A stretch of 64,000 bases of DNA from an uncultured Bacteroidota bacterium (GCA_902595825.1 CACJRP010000003.1:1-64000), one strand, 5' to 3'; positions 54,432 through 64,000 are shown, numbered from the stretch's first letter. Numbers and translations are program-made. Notes: a model not told the origin generated them from the letters alone.

Positions 54432-57119
54432 TTAAAAGTTTAAATTTGGTTTTAACCACTTAATAGCACTTTCAAGAGTTATTTTTTTTCTATTTGCATA
54501 ATCCTGTACTTGGTCTTTAGAAATTTTCCCAACTCCGAAATATTTTGCACTGGGATTTGCAAAATAATATCCTGAAACAGAGGCTGCAGGCCACATCGCC
54601 AGACTTTCTGTCAATGAAACACCAATATTTTTTTCAACATTAAGAATATTCCAAATTGTTTGTTTCTCTAAATGATCTGGACATGCAGGATATCCTGGAG
54701 CAGGTCTAATGCCAGTGTATTTTTCTTTAATTAGATCGTCATTGTTGAATTTCTCGTCCGGTGAATACCCCCAATATTTAGTTCTCACAATTTTGTGTAG
54801 ATATTCTGCATAGGCTTCTGCCAATCTATCGGCTAAAGCTTTCACCATTATAGAATTATAATCATCATTTTTATTTTCATAGTGTTTGGATAGTTTGTCT
54901 GCTCCGATACCTGTAGTAACGCAAAAAATACCTATGTAATCGGAATATCCAGTATTTTTAGGAGCAATATAATCAGATAGTGCCAAGTTTGGTTTATCAT
55001 TTCTTTTCATTAGCTGTTGCCTTAGTGTATAAAAAGTTCCCAAAAGTGTTTTTTTATCATTTGAAGAATATACCTCAATATCGTCATCTACAGTGTTAGC
55101 GGGAAATAACCCAAAAATTGATTTTGCTTTAAGAGATTTATTTTTTAAAATTTTTTGAAGCAACTGATTAGCATCAGAAAATAATTCTTTGGCTTGTTGA
55201 CCAACAATTTTATCTTCTAATATTTCTGGATATCGACCATGTAAATCCCAAGATCTAAAAAAGGGACTCCAATCAATATATTCAATTAATTCTTCCAAAT
55301 TTTGATTTTTTGTAATTGTGATTCCCCTGTTCTTAGGTATACTAGGTTTAAACTCTTCCCAATTTAATTTTATTTTATTTTTCCTGGCCGATTTTATGTT
55401 TATAAGTTCTTTTTTAACTTGCCTTTGTAAAAATTTATTTCGGAAATCTTCGTATTCTTTCCTTATTGTTTGTTTATAAACAATTGATGTTTTTTTATTT
55501 AATAAACTCCCCGCCACTGTAACTGCTCTAGATGCATCATTTACGTGTACAACTGGAGTGTTAAGTTCTGGGGCTATTTTGACTGCCGTATGTGCTTTGG
55601 AAGTTGTAGCTCCTCCTATTAATAGAGGAATATTTATTTTCTGTCTTTTTAGCTCCTGAGCTATAAAAATCATTTCATCCAAAGATGGTGTGATTAATCC
55701 AGATAATCCGATGAGATCAACATTTTCATCTTTTGCTGTTTTTAAAATTTTTTCTGGTGGTACCATGACTCCCAAATCTATTATTTCAAAATTATTACAG
55801 CCTAAAACAACACTAACAATATTTTTTCCAATATCATGTACATCTCCTTTAACCGTTGCCATTAGAATTTTGCCTGCAACTTTTTGTTTTCCACTTTCTT
55901 TTCCTGACTCAATGTAAGGTAACAGGTATGAAACTGCGTTTTTCATAACTCTTGCGGATTTAACAACTTGTGGTAAAAACATTTTACCAGACCCAAACAA
56001 ATCTCCAACCACATTCATTCCATTCATTAAAAAGACTTCAATGACCTCTATCGGCTTATTAACAATTTTTCTTGCCTCTTCAACATCATTATGTATAAAT
56101 TCTTCTATACCTTTTACTAAAGAATGAGTAATTCTACCTTGTAAATCTAATTTTCTCCAGGACTTTTCTTTGAGTTTGGTTGTCTTATTTTCATCAGAAA
56201 GGTCTTCAGCAAATTTGAGCAACCTTTGAGTTGCATCATCTCTTCGATTTAATAAAACATCCTCAATATGAAGAAGTAAATTCTTAGGTATTTCGTCATA
56301 GACTTCAAGCATTTCTGGATTTACAATACCCATGTTCATCCCATTTTTAATTCCATGATATAAAAATGCAGAGTGCATTGCTTCCCTGACTAAGTTATTA
56401 CCTCGAAAAGAAAAAGAAACATTGCTAACGCCTCCACTGACACTTGCATAAGGTAAATTTTTTCTTATCCATTTGGCTGACTTAAAAAAATCTACAGCAT
56501 TTGTCTTATGCTCATCCATCCCTGTTGCAACAGGAAAAATATTTGGGTCAAAAATGATGTCTTGAGGAGGAAAATGAACTTTTTTTGTTAAAATTTTGTA
56601 TGCTCTTTCACATATTTCAATTCTCCTCAAATAATTATCTGCTTGTCCATTTTCATCAAATGCCATAATAACTACTGCAGCACCAAATCTTCTGATCTTT
56701 ACAGCATTTTCAATAAATTTCTTTTCACCCTCTTTTAGACTTATAGAGTTCACTACGCACTTACCTTGAACCAGTTTTAATCCAGCCTCTACAACCTCCC
56801 ACTTTGAGGAATCGATCATAATTGGAATTCTAGAAATATCAGGTTCTGAAACAATTAAATTTAAAAATTTTGTCATTGCCTCAACTCCATCAATCATACC
56901 TTCATCCATGTTGACATCCAAAATTTGTGCTCCCCCTTCAACTTGATCCCTTGCAACTTCAACTGCAGATTTAAAATCATCCTCTTTGATATATTTTAAA
57001 AATTTTCTAGATCCAGTGACATTTGTCCTTTCCCCAATATTTACAAAATTTGATTCTGGAGTTATAATCAGAGGTTCTAGACCAGATAACTTTAGATACT
57101 TATCCATTGTCGAATTCAA
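54432..57119 (-). CDS. metH: Cobalamin-dependent methionine synthase, folate/B12/activation part
   Basis: This 895-residue protein carries the last three modules of MetH. The pterin-binding barrel is near the front ([27 protein letters not shown]), then a cap domain and the B12 domain with the cobalt-ligand motif [11 protein letters not shown] and SGLITPSL. The SAM-dependent reactivation domain is at the end ([34 protein letters not shown]). The homocysteine module is the separate upstream gene. Their 4-base overlap and the clean domain border argue against a frameshift. Confidence 0.95.
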   Translation of the reverse strand: MNSTMDKYLKLSGLEPLIITPESNFVNIGERTNVTGSRKFLKYIKEDDFKSAVEVARDQVEGGAQILDVNMDEGMIDGVEAMTKFLNLIVSEPDISRIPIMIDSSKWEVVEAGLKLVQGKCVVNSISLKEGEKKFIENAVKIRRFGAAVVIMAFDENGQADNYLRRIEICERAYKILTKKVHFPPQDIIFDPNIFPVATGMDEHKTNAVDFFKSAKWIRKNLPYASVSGGVSNVSFSFRGNNLVREAMHSAFLYHGIKNGMNMGIVNPEMLEVYDEIPKNLLLHIEDVLLNRRDDATQRLLKFAEDLSDENKTTKLKEKSWRKLDLQGRITHSLVKGIEEFIHNDVEEARKIVNKPIEVIEVFLMNGMNVVGDLFGSGKMFLPQVVKSARVMKNAVSYLLPYIESGKESGKQKVAGKILMATVKGDVHDIGKNIVSVVLGCNNFEIIDLGVMVPPEKILKTAKDENVDLIGLSGLITPSLDEMIFIAQELKRQKINIPLLIGGATTSKAHTAVKIAPELNTPVVHVNDASRAVTVAGSLLNKKTSIVYKQTIRKEYEDFRNKFLQRQVKKELINIKSARKNKIKLNWEEFKPSIPKNRGITITKNQNLEELIEYIDWSPFFRSWDLHGRYPEILEDKIVGQQAKELFSDANQLLQKILKNKSLKAKSIFGLFPANTVDDDIEVYSSNDKKTLLGTFYTLRQQLMKRNDKPNLALSDYIAPKNTGYSDYIGIFCVTTGIGADKLSKHYENKNDDYNSIMVKALADRLAEAYAEYLHKIVRTKYWGYSPDEKFNNDDLIKEKYTGIRPAPGYPACPDHLEKQTIWNILNVEKNIGVSLTESLAMWPAASVSGYYFANPSAKYFGVGKISKDQVQDYANRKKITLESAIKWLKPNLNF

Positions 57120-58099
57120 ATTTTTCTTGGTTTATAATTTCTAGCAATTTCAGCTATTAATCTTATGTGTTCAGGTTTTGTTCCACAACAACCTCCAACT
57201 ATATTAATTATATTTTCTTTTAAATAATTTTCAATAAGCTCTGACATTTCAGTTGCTGTTTGGTCATAAGCGCCAAAGGCATTTGGAAGACCTGCATTTG
57301 GATGTACAGAAGTGTAGGTGTTCGTAATATTTGATAATCTCTTTACATAAGGTAAGAGTTGGTCAGCTCCTAATGCACAATTAAATCCTATACTTAAAAG
57401 TGGGATATGTGAAATTGAAATCACAAATGCTTCCACAGTTTGACCCGACAAGGTTCTTCCACTTGCATCCGTAATTGTACCGCTAACCATTACTGGAATA
57501 TCTAATTTTTTTTCGCTTTTTATTTTATCAATTGCAAATAGAGCCGCTTTAGCATTTAAAGTGTCAAAAATAGTTTCTACAAACAAAATATCAACACCAC
57601 CGTCGATTAAACCTAAAACCTGATCTGAATAGCAGTTTACTAAATTATCAAATGATATAGCCCTGTATCCAGGATCATTAACATCTGGAGATAAACTAGC
57701 TGTTCTATTGGTTGGTCCAATTGAACCGGCAACAAATACCTCAGATTTTTTTGTGCTATTACAAAACTCATCTTTTACCTCTTTAGCAATTTTTGCACCG
57801 GCATGATTAAAATCATACGCGTATTTTTCCATTCCGTAGTCTGCGAGACTTATAGATGTAGAATTAAAAGTATTTGTCTCTATTATATCAGCTCCCGCCT
57901 CTAAATAATCTCTATGTATAGATTTAATTAAATCTGGCATGGTTATGTTGAGCAGGTCATTATTTCCTTTCAATGGCTCTTTATGATTAACAAATCTTTT
58001 TCCTCTAAAGTCATTTTCATCAAGAGAGTGTTCTTGAATCATAGTACCCATTGGTCCGTCTAAAATCATTATTCTTTCATTAAGGATTTTTTCTATCAT
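57116..58099 (-). CDS. metH: Homocysteine S-methyltransferase module of split methionine synthase
   Basis: This 327-residue barrel is equivalent to the first MetH module. It has [31 protein letters not shown] and the zinc Cys residues in GFNCALGAD and [14 protein letters not shown]. It has no folate or B12 domain and must work with the next gene product, which it overlaps by 4 bases. A 57-base gap separates it from osmC. Confidence 0.95.
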   Translation of the reverse strand: MIEKILNERIMILDGPMGTMIQEHSLDENDFRGKRFVNHKEPLKGNNDLLNITMPDLIKSIHRDYLEAGADIIETNTFNSTSISLADYGMEKYAYDFNHAGAKIAKEVKDEFCNSTKKSEVFVAGSIGPTNRTASLSPDVNDPGYRAISFDNLVNCYSDQVLGLIDGGVDILFVETIFDTLNAKAALFAIDKIKSEKKLDIPVMVSGTITDASGRTLSGQTVEAFVISISHIPLLSIGFNCALGADQLLPYVKRLSNITNTYTSVHPNAGLPNAFGAYDQTATEMSELIENYLKENIINIVGGCCGTKPEHIRLIAEIARNYKPRKI

Positions 58100-58156
58100 C
58101 TTTGTTATATTTGATTACAAATAATTGAAAAAACAGACTTTTGTTTTTATTAAATT

Positions 58157-58597
58157 CTATATTCTTTTACCGTTTAGAATAATGTTAAAATTTATAGTTG
58201 CAACACTATCTATCATTTTAGAAACTGAGCAGTACTTTTGGTAAGATAATTCTGCGGCTCTTTTGGCCTTTTCACTAGAGATATTTTCTCCATCTATGAA
58301 AATTTCAATATCAATTGAATCAAAAGTTGAAGGAACTTTATCTTTATCTCTGTTACCTAAAACTTTCATTTTTAATGATGTTGGATTGATTTTTTGTTTA
58401 TTCAAAATGTCAATTATATCAATACTACTGCACCCAGCGAGACCCATAAGTAAAACTTCCATTGGACTAACCCCTCCTATGACTCCAGATTTTTTTGATT
58501 TATTGTCTAAAAAAACTCTGTGCCCATCTGTGTTTTTTGCTTCAAATAGATAATCGCTGTTTACTCTTTCTAGTGTTATTTCCATTTTTAGATTCAA
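58157..58597 (-). CDS. OsmC family protein
   Basis: An OsmC/Ohr-type peroxidase fold of 146 residues with SPMEVLLMGLAGCSSIDIIDIL (first redox Cys) and a second Cys in SYQKYCSVSKM. Such proteins reduce organic or protein hydroperoxides. The track ATG (58597) overlaps metX by 56 bases; a second ATG at 58585 (MEITLERVNSDYLF) still overlaps by 44. Its place inside a methionine run may link thiol chemistry to peroxide defence, but this is inference. Confidence 0.9.
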   Translation of the reverse strand: MNLKMEITLERVNSDYLFEAKNTDGHRVFLDNKSKKSGVIGGVSPMEVLLMGLAGCSSIDIIDILNKQKINPTSLKMKVLGNRDKDKVPSTFDSIDIEIFIDGENISSEKAKRAAELSYQKYCSVSKMIDSVATINFNIILNGKRI

Positions 58598-59552
58598 TTA
58601 ATATTTTACTTAAAATTTTCGACATTTTTTCATTTTCTATTAAAAATCCATCGTGCCCGTGAACAGATTGTATAATATGATGATAAATATTTTGTTTAAC
58701 TGACTTGATTAAGTTATAGGTATAAATATCTCTCTCAACAGTAAAATAATAATCACTATCAATACTTACAATATGTATGTTAGATTTAATTTTAGATAAT
58801 ACTTCCTGCGGTTCTTTATCGTCTTCTGTAATGTCTACAGTTGACAATAAGTGATTCATAGCAATATAAGCCTCAAGATTAAATCTTTTTGAGAGACTTT
58901 CACCATGAAATGAAAGCCATTCTTCAACCAAATAGCTGCCCTTTTCATTTTTTTTATTGGAAAATCTATTGTTTAAGGAAATGGGAGTTCTATAACTTAA
59001 CATGGCGTGTATTCTTGCATCTTCGAGTGGATTTTTGGAATTTTTTAAAATTCTTTTTTGTAGATAGGTATTAGCTAAAATCCAGTCCGATGTTTGCCAA
59101 TCACAAGCTACAGGAATAATGTTTTCAGCAAATTTATTTTTTAAAGAAGCCATTTCCCATGTTATACCTCCTCCAATAGATCCACCAACAATTGCAAATA
59201 AACTAGAAACACCCATTTTTTCAAGTCCTAAATAAAATATCTTGGCTATATCCTTACAGCTCAATTCCATATAATTTTCAATTGTTGGATGATAATATCC
59301 GTTGCCAGGTATGTCAAAGGCAATGACAGTGAAATAATTCAGATCAATAGCTTTATCGATCCCAACAATTTCTGACCACCAACCTTTGTCTCCGATTAAA
59401 CTTGAATTACCTGTCAAAGAATGATTTACAAGTATAATTGGTGAATCACCAATTTCTTGACCATATAGTTGATAGGATAAATAAATATTATCAAATACAA
59501 AGCCAGTATTTGATTTAAAATTTTTTATATCGATGCTATCCAATTTTGGCAT
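58542..59552 (-). CDS. metX: Homoserine O-acetyltransferase-like alpha/beta hydrolase
   Basis: It shows the MetX pattern of the alpha/beta-hydrolase fold: ILVNHSLTGNSSLIGDKGWW, VIAFDIPGNGYYHP and the nucleophile elbow IVGGSIGGGITWEMA, with Asp in VSIDSDYYFTVERD and His in VHGHDGFLIE. At 336 residues it is normal. Lying 8 bases after metY supports O-acetyl- (or O-succinyl-) homoserine synthesis for sulfhydrylation. Confidence 0.93.
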   Translation of the reverse strand: MPKLDSIDIKNFKSNTGFVFDNIYLSYQLYGQEIGDSPIILVNHSLTGNSSLIGDKGWWSEIVGIDKAIDLNYFTVIAFDIPGNGYYHPTIENYMELSCKDIAKIFYLGLEKMGVSSLFAIVGGSIGGGITWEMASLKNKFAENIIPVACDWQTSDWILANTYLQKRILKNSKNPLEDARIHAMLSYRTPISLNNRFSNKKNEKGSYLVEEWLSFHGESLSKRFNLEAYIAMNHLLSTVDITEDDKEPQEVLSKIKSNIHIVSIDSDYYFTVERDIYTYNLIKSVKQNIYHHIIQSVHGHDGFLIENEKMSKILSKILIESKNGNNTRKSKQRLSI

Positions 59553-59560
59553 ATTAAAAA

Positions 59561-60832
59561 TTATATTTTTGCAAATGATTGTTTTAAATCTTCTTTTAAA
59601 TCATCCAAGTTTTCAATTCCAACAGATATTCTTACCAGATCAGGTGTAACACCAGTACTTTTTTGTTCGTCGACATTTAATTGTGAATGTGTAGTACTTG
59701 AAGGATGAATTATTAAAGATTTGGTATCCCCAATATTAGCTAGTAGAGCAAATATTTTTGTGCTTTCAGCAACTTTTTTTGCACCTTCAAAACCTTTTTT
59801 TAGACCAAATGTAACAATACCACTTGAACCCTTTTTAAGATATTTATTAGCTAATTGATTATATTTTGATGACTTAAGTCCGGGGTAATTTACCCAACTT
59901 ACCTCACTCTGCTCTTCCAACCATTTAGCAATATTTAATGCATTTTCAGAATGCTTTTGCATTCTAACTTCTAAAGTTTCTAAACCTTGAATTACTTGAA
60001 AACTGTTTAACGGACTTGGTGCACTACCTAAGTCTCTTAAACCTTCAACCCGTGTTTTAGCAATAAACGCTAATGGTCCAAGAGCTTCGTGGTATTTTAG
60101 ACCGTGATAAGAAGGTGATGGTTCAGTAAATTCAGGGAACTTCCCACTGGAATAATCAAAGGTTCCAGCATCAATTATAATTCCTCCCAGAGTAGTTCCA
60201 TTTCCAGTAATATATTTTGTAAGAGAGTGGATGACTATGTTGGCTCCATATTCTATTGGATTTAAAAGTGAAGGCGAAGCTATAGTATTGTCAACTATAA
60301 AAGGGACTTTTGCATCTTTTGCATGCTTACTAATTCCTTCCAAATCAATAACATCTAGCTTTGGATTTCCTAAAGACTCAGCAAAAAACACTTTAGTGTT
60401 TGGCTTAAGAGCATTTTTGAAATTTTCAACATTATCTGGATCAACAAAAGTGGTAGTTATGCCAAATCTAGGTAAAGTATTATTAAGCATATTATATGTC
60501 CCACCATATAGACTATTTGATGCAATAATATGGTCACCTGATTTTAATAATGTCATGAATGTGGTTGCAATCGCTGAAGTTCCAGAAGCAGTAGCTACTG
60601 CAGCAACACCTCCTTCTACAGCTGCCAATCTTTGTTCTAAAACATCATTAGTTGGGTTATTAAGTCTAGTATAAATGTAACCTGACTCAGAGAGCGAAAA
60701 TAAATTTGCCGCATGCTCAGAGTTATTAAAAACATATGATGTTGATTGATAAATTGGTACGGCTCTGGTGCCTTGTGTTTGTTTCACATCATGCCCTGCA
60801 TGAAGTGCCTTAGTTGCTAATTTTAAACTCAT
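59561..60832 (-). CDS. metY: O-acetylhomoserine sulfhydrylase (aminocarboxypropyltransferase)
   Basis: A Cys/Met-metabolism PLP enzyme of 423 residues. It has TRAVPIYQSTSYVF, SGYIYTRLNNPTNDVLEQRLAAVEGG, ASGTSAIATTF, LYGGTYNMLNNTLPRFGI, the PLP-lysine stretch IVIHSLTKYITGNGTTLGG and HPSSTTHSQL. The length and the long insert favour MetY over MetB/MetC. It sits 11 bases after metK and 8 before metX, so sulfide is fixed directly into homocysteine. Confidence 0.95.
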   Translation of the reverse strand: MSLKLATKALHAGHDVKQTQGTRAVPIYQSTSYVFNNSEHAANLFSLSESGYIYTRLNNPTNDVLEQRLAAVEGGVAAVATASGTSAIATTFMTLLKSGDHIIASNSLYGGTYNMLNNTLPRFGITTTFVDPDNVENFKNALKPNTKVFFAESLGNPKLDVIDLEGISKHAKDAKVPFIVDNTIASPSLLNPIEYGANIVIHSLTKYITGNGTTLGGIIIDAGTFDYSSGKFPEFTEPSPSYHGLKYHEALGPLAFIAKTRVEGLRDLGSAPSPLNSFQVIQGLETLEVRMQKHSENALNIAKWLEEQSEVSWVNYPGLKSSKYNQLANKYLKKGSSGIVTFGLKKGFEGAKKVAESTKIFALLANIGDTKSLIIHPSSTTHSQLNVDEQKSTGVTPDLVRISVGIENLDDLKEDLKQSFAKI

Positions 60833-60843
60833 TTTTGAAATAT

Positions 60844-62100
60844 TTATTTATTTAAGTAATCATTTATTTTTTTTACATAATTTAAATTTTCCCAAGTAAA
60901 TAAATCCACTTTGTGATTTACTTCTTGATTATTTTTATTTAGAAAAATTTTATTAATTTTTTTATGTTCTCTTCCCATATGACCGTAAGATGAGGTTTCT
61001 AAGTAGATAGGATTTCTTAGATCTAGATTTCTTTCAATTGAGTAAGGCCTCAAATCAAAAATTTTATAGATCATTTCAGTTATTTCTGAATTAGTAAGTT
61101 TAATCTTTGAAGTTCCAAAAGTATTTACATTAATTGAAGTAGGTTCTGCAATTCCAATGGCATAACTCAATTGGACAAGTATTTTACTGGCAATTCCTGC
61201 AGCAACTAAATTCTTTGCTATATGCCTGGCAGCATAAGCTGCACTTCTATCAACTTTGCTGGGATCTTTACCGCTAAACGCACCTCCTCCATGTGCTCCC
61301 CATCCTCCGTATGTATCGACGATTATTTTCCTTCCCGTAAGACCAGTATCTCCGTGAGGCCCGCCTATAACAAATTTACCTGTGGGATTCACAATTATTT
61401 TTGTATTGCCGTTATAGAGAGATCTTATATTTTGTTGCTCATTCTCAAACACACGAGGTAATAGAATTTCGACAACATCCTTTTTGATTTTGTTAACCAT
61501 TTTCTTATCGTTTTTTTCAAAAGGATCATGTTGTGTTGAAATTAATATTGTATCGATCGAGAGAGGATTTCCGTTTTTATCATATTCTACCGTTACTTGA
61601 GATTTAGAATCTGGACGTAAGTATTCAATTAGACTTCCCTGCCTTCTTAAAACAGACAATTCTCTTAGAATTTTGTGTGATAAATCTAGAGTTAAAGGAA
61701 TCAAGTTTTCCGTTTCATCAGTTGCATAGCCAAACATAATCCCTTGGTCTCCAGCCCCTTGATTTTCTTTCACCCTTTTTTCAACACCCCTATTAATGTC
61801 TTCTGACTGAGAATGAATTAAAGAAGTTACTTCACATTCATTTGCGCTAAATTTAATCTTAGAATCAGTATATCCAATTTTCTCAATTGTTTCTCTTACA
61901 ATTTTCTCAATATTTATTTGAGCAGAAGATTTTACCTCACCTGCAACAATTACATTATTTGTTGTTACAAGCGTCTCACAGGCCACTTTACTCTCTGGGT
62001 CAAAAGCTAAATAATTATCCAGAATCGCGTCACTAATTTGATCAGATACTTTATCGGGATGTCCTTCACTAACAGACTCAGAGGTAAAATAGGTATTCAT
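60844..62100 (-). CDS. metK: S-adenosylmethionine synthetase
   Basis: It makes SAM from Met and ATP. It has [38 protein letters not shown], the [25 protein letters not shown] loop and the ARHIAKN end. The track start (62187) reads through the riboswitch; ATG at 62100 ([17 protein letters not shown]) gives 418 residues, the usual length, and is used. The SAM-II-type leader lies immediately upstream. Confidence 0.97.
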   Translation of the reverse strand: MNTYFTSESVSEGHPDKVSDQISDAILDNYLAFDPESKVACETLVTTNNVIVAGEVKSSAQINIEKIVRETIEKIGYTDSKIKFSANECEVTSLIHSQSEDINRGVEKRVKENQGAGDQGIMFGYATDETENLIPLTLDLSHKILRELSVLRRQGSLIEYLRPDSKSQVTVEYDKNGNPLSIDTILISTQHDPFEKNDKKMVNKIKKDVVEILLPRVFENEQQNIRSLYNGNTKIIVNPTGKFVIGGPHGDTGLTGRKIIVDTYGGWGAHGGGAFSGKDPSKVDRSAAYAARHIAKNLVAAGIASKILVQLSYAIGIAEPTSINVNTFGTSKIKLTNSEITEMIYKIFDLRPYSIERNLDLRNPIYLETSSYGHMGREHKKINKIFLNKNNQEVNHKVDLFTWENLNYVKKINDYLNK

Positions 62101-62198
62101 TTTATTTGCTTTCAGGAAGGATTTGAAGATTACTTTTGAAAGCAATTCTGCTTTAGCATTTTTTTTTCGAGGTTTGCAATCAGACAAATCCTTCCTCG
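62101..62198 (-). promoter_or_regulatory. SAM-II-type riboswitch with expression platform upstream of metK
   Basis: On the minus strand P1 is CGAGG (62198-62194) with CCTCG (62172-62168). The loop holds GATTTG, TCTG and ATTGCAAA; after an A-rich joiner comes GCTAAAGCAGA. These are the conserved SAM-II core elements (GATTTG...TTGCA...GCTAAA), and TCTG/CAGA gives the pseudoknot. Downstream TTGCTTTC (62145-62138) can pair either with AAAGCA of the aptamer (62154-62149) or with GAAAGCAA (62113-62106), which ends 5 bases before the metK ATG. A 12-bp alternative helix, AGGAAGGATTTG (62196-62185) with CAAATCCTTCCT (62125-62114), excludes both P1 and that sequestor. SAM binding would therefore close the start region. 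Confidence 0.85.
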
Positions 62199-62209
62199 TA
62201 ATTTTTTTG

Positions 62210-62217
62210 TAAATATA
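62210..62217 (-). promoter_or_regulatory. metK -7 promoter box
   Basis: TATATTTA on the minus strand is one base off TAnnTTTG. A start a few bases downstream would begin the transcript just before the riboswitch P1 stem. Confidence 0.45.
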
Positions 62218-62318
62218 ATAAATTTTGTTAAAAGGTAGTCAAAAAAAACCTGCTTAATTTTTTATGTATTAAAATTGGTGTTATTTTAGTGACATACTAA
62301 AACATATTTACTTCATTC

Positions 62319-62933
62319 ATGCACATTGCAATTGCTGGTAACATAGGAGCCGGAAAAACTACACTTACTAAACTACTTTCCAAACACTACAGGTGGCAAG
62401 CTCACTATGAGGAAGTTTTAGAGAACCCGTATTTAGATGATTTTTATCATGAGATGGAAAGATGGTCGTTTAATCTACAAATCTATTTTTTATACAATAG
62501 ATTTAGTCAAATTCTTGACATACAGAAGAGCGGAAAAAAAATTATTCAAGACAGATCAATATATGAAGATGCATATATTTTTGCTCCAAATTTACATTCA
62601 ATGGGTCTACTTACAAAAAGAGATTTTGAGAATTATAAAAACATGTTTTCACTTATGGAAAAATTAGTTAAGGGTCCGGATATTATGATTTATTTAAGAA
62701 GCAGTATTTCAAAACTAGTTGAAAATATTCATCGTAGAGGAAGAGAATTCGAAAACTCAATAAGCATAGATTACCTAAGTAGATTAAATGAACGTTACGA
62801 GGCATGGGTTCAAAATTATGATAAAGGAAAAATTATTTCAATTGATGTAGATAAAGTTAATTTTGTGGATGAACCAAAAGATTTTGGTAATGTAATTAAC
62901 ATTATTGACAAGGAAATTAATGGTTTGTTTTAA
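62319..62933 (+). CDS. Deoxynucleoside kinase (dNK/dGK-dCK type)
   Basis: This 204-residue P-loop kinase has HIAIAGNIGAGKTTLTKLL (Walker A), EEVLENPYLDDFYHEM, FLYNRFSQ, the catalytic/ERS-like IIQDRSIYEDAYIFA and the Arg-rich lid HRRGREFENSI. It phosphorylates salvaged deoxynucleosides; adenosine- or guanosine-type substrates are common in this branch. It is divergent from metK and starts the plus-strand run into hppA. Confidence 0.92.
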   Translation: MHIAIAGNIGAGKTTLTKLLSKHYRWQAHYEEVLENPYLDDFYHEMERWSFNLQIYFLYNRFSQILDIQKSGKKIIQDRSIYEDAYIFAPNLHSMGLLTKRDFENYKNMFSLMEKLVKGPDIMIYLRSSISKLVENIHRRGREFENSISIDYLSRLNERYEAWVQNYDKGKIISIDVDKVNFVDEPKDFGNVINIIDKEINGLF

Positions 62934-62981
62934 TTCAATTAATTAGTCTAAATAAAGTAATCTTCTAATAATATTAAATAT

Positions 62982-62989
62982 TATATTTG
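62982..62989 (+). promoter_or_regulatory. hppA -7 promoter box
   Basis: TATATTTG followed by C matches TAnnTTTG. The box ends 15 bases before the hppA ATG at 63005. Confidence 0.6.
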
Positions 62990-63004
62990 CCAAAAAAATA
63001 CAGT

Positions 63005-64000
63005 ATGAATCCAATTTACTTTATTCCTATTTCTGGCATTATAGCCCTGGTTTTTGTTTACATCAAAAATAAATGGGTAACATCAAATGATGTTGGATCT
63101 GAAAAGATGGAAAGAATTGCAAAAAATATTTCTGATGGTGCAATGGCTTTTCTGAAGGCAGAATATAAAATTTTAGCTGTTTTCGTTTTCTTTACCTCTA
63201 TTTTATTAGCTATTAAAGGAGAAAATGAGGGTACAAGTTGGTTAGTTTCAGTGTCCTTTTTACTTGGGGCAGTTTGTTCGGCTTTAGCAGGTTTAATTGG
63301 GATGAAGGTGGCTACTAAAGCAAATGTTAGAACTACTGAAGCAGCTAGGCATTCTCTTGGAAAAGCACTTGAAATTGCTTTCTCAGGTGGAACAGTTATG
63401 GGACTCGGAGTTGTTGGATTAGGGGTTCTTGGAATTGGTTCGCTCTTTATAATTTTTTCCGAATTTTTCGATAGTACAGACACTGTTATTAAATTAATTT
63501 CAGGATTTTCTCTTGGAGCATCTTCCATAGCCTTATTTGCTCGAGTTGGTGGGGGTATTTATACAAAAGCTGCTGATGTTGGAGCAGATTTAGTTGGTAA
63601 GGTTGAAGCTGGTATTCCTGAAGATCATCCTTTAAACCCAGCAACAATTGCTGATAACGTTGGTGACAATGTTGGTGATGTCGCAGGTATGGGAGCAGAC
63701 TTGTTTGAATCGTTTGTAGGCTCTATTATAGGGACAATGGTTCTAGGTGCTGCATTTATGAATCTTGATGAGTTTGAGGGAAAAGTGACCAATGCGGTAA
63801 TTTTACCACTTTTTATTGCTGCGACAGGAATAATCATGTCAATAATTGGAACTTTTTTTGTTCGTGTTAAAGAAGGTGGAAGTCCACACAAAGCTTTAAA
63901 TACAGGAGAGTTTTTGTCTGCTTTTTTTGTTTTGATAGCAACATACTTTTTGATTGACTTTTTCCTCCCAAACATTTGGGTTTATGAGGGTAAAGAATAC
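63005..64000 (+). CDS. hppA: Membrane-bound pyrophosphatase (3' end outside window)
   Basis: This gene is absent from the ORF track because it runs off the right edge; the two minus-strand ORFs listed here are its shadows. From ATG 63005, 332 codons are visible: MNPIYFIPISGIIALVF (first helix), KNISDGAMAFLKAEYKILA, GGTVMGLGVVGLG, the pyrophosphate-binding motif DVGADLVGKVEAG and DNVGDNVGDVAGMGADLFES. It couples PPi hydrolysis to H+ or Na+ pumping. The residues that decide K+ dependence and ion choice are mostly beyond the edge. Na+ pumping would fit the nqr and symporter genes but is unproven. Confidence 0.95.
   Translation, partial: MNPIYFIPISGIIALVFVYIKNKWVTSNDVGSEKMERIAKNISDGAMAFLKAEYKILAVFVFFTSILLAIKGENEGTSWLVSVSFLLGAVCSALAGLIGMKVATKANVRTTEAARHSLGKALEIAFSGGTVMGLGVVGLGVLGIGSLFIIFSEFFDSTDTVIKLISGFSLGASSIALFARVGGGIYTKAADVGADLVGKVEAGIPEDHPLNPATIADNVGDNVGDVAGMGADLFESFVGSIIGTMVLGAAFMNLDEFEGKVTNAVILPLFIAATGIIMSIIGTFFVRVKEGGSPHKALNTGEFLSAFFVLIATYFLIDFFLPNIWVYEGKEY

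Noticed and set aside
54432-58099. Frameshifted metH
   Set aside because: The two ORFs meet at a clean domain border with a 4-base start/stop overlap and both are full length for their modules; the split form is usual in Bacteroidota.
60231-60674. 147-residue plus-strand ORF
   Set aside because: It is an antisense shadow of metY; the composition is the mirror of a conserved enzyme.
62101-62187. metK N-terminal extension in the ORF track
   Set aside because: The 29 extra residues translate the riboswitch; homologous MetK proteins begin at the [17 protein letters not shown] segment.
63058-63975. Two minus-strand ORFs (63058-63528 and 63625-63975)
   Set aside because: They are antisense shadows of hppA, whose plus-strand frame carries the DVGADLVGKVEAG and DNVGDNVGD motifs.

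Overview
The window looks like marine Flavobacteriia (Bacteroidota, probably Flavobacteriaceae) chromosome. It is AT-rich (about one third GC by eye) and very compact, with promoters of the Bacteroidota type (TAnnTTTG near -7). It carries a type IX secretion plug protein and sorting-domain-like proteins, a Na+-translocating NADH:quinone reductase, a membrane pyrophosphatase and flavobacterial gene orders. Almost everything is core metabolism. The unusual content is mostly in short non-coding stretches between the genes.

Layout. 1-2401 (minus): a surface or secretion cluster with a collagen-like protein (cut by the window edge), a SPOR-like/beta-barrel protein and a small sorting-domain-like protein. 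2560-3165 (minus): the 5' half of a tRNA-Thr(GGU) in a fold-back palindrome, a small membrane protein, then intact tRNA-Gly, tRNA-Tyr and tRNA-Thr(UGU). 3339-8813 (minus): sialate O-acetylesterase-like lipoprotein, xerC/D, rpsU, an alanine:sodium symporter, PspC-like and rhodanese proteins. 8891-15911 (plus): yceI, then a complete trpEGDCFBA operon preceded by a Trp-Trp leader peptide and an intrinsic terminator. 15912-18309 (minus): yaaA, rluD-like and a PASTA protein. 18385-26162 (mostly plus): ddl, coaD, NUDIX, pyrE, birA, rsfS, ftsH, LUD, cdsA, psd. 26164-35435: valS, DUF1573, murB, dtd, rsgA, gpmI, thioredoxin lipoprotein, map, methyltransferase. 35437-42319 (minus): nqrABCDEF plus apbE. 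42480-47676: T9SS plug, apaG, pruA, rsmG, aminotransferase. 47678-51730 (minus): pheA, aminotransferase, tyrA and DAHP synthase/chorismate mutase behind a Tyr/Phe leader peptide and terminator. 51815-53422: amidase lipoprotein. 53472-62217 (minus): metK, metY, metX, osmC, split metH and metF behind a SAM-II-type riboswitch. 62319-64000 (plus): deoxynucleoside kinase and the 5' part of hppA.

How it works together. Three amino-acid pathways here (Trp; Phe/Tyr; Met/SAM) each start with a cis-acting RNA switch that can be read from the sequence. Two are leader-peptide attenuators with a terminator and a competing antiterminator. One is a SAM-II aptamer with a mutually exclusive sequestor/anti-sequestor platform just before the metK start codon. 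Several ORF-track starts are too long and were corrected (trpE, pyrE, gpmI, tyrA, metK, the thioredoxin lipoprotein and the methyltransferase). The tRNA region keeps part of what I recall as the usual flavobacterial order (rpsU-xerC-hpf-tRNA-Thr-Tyr-Gly-Thr-tuf), but hpf is absent and the last tRNA is cut in its anticodon loop, which marks a rearrangement breakpoint.
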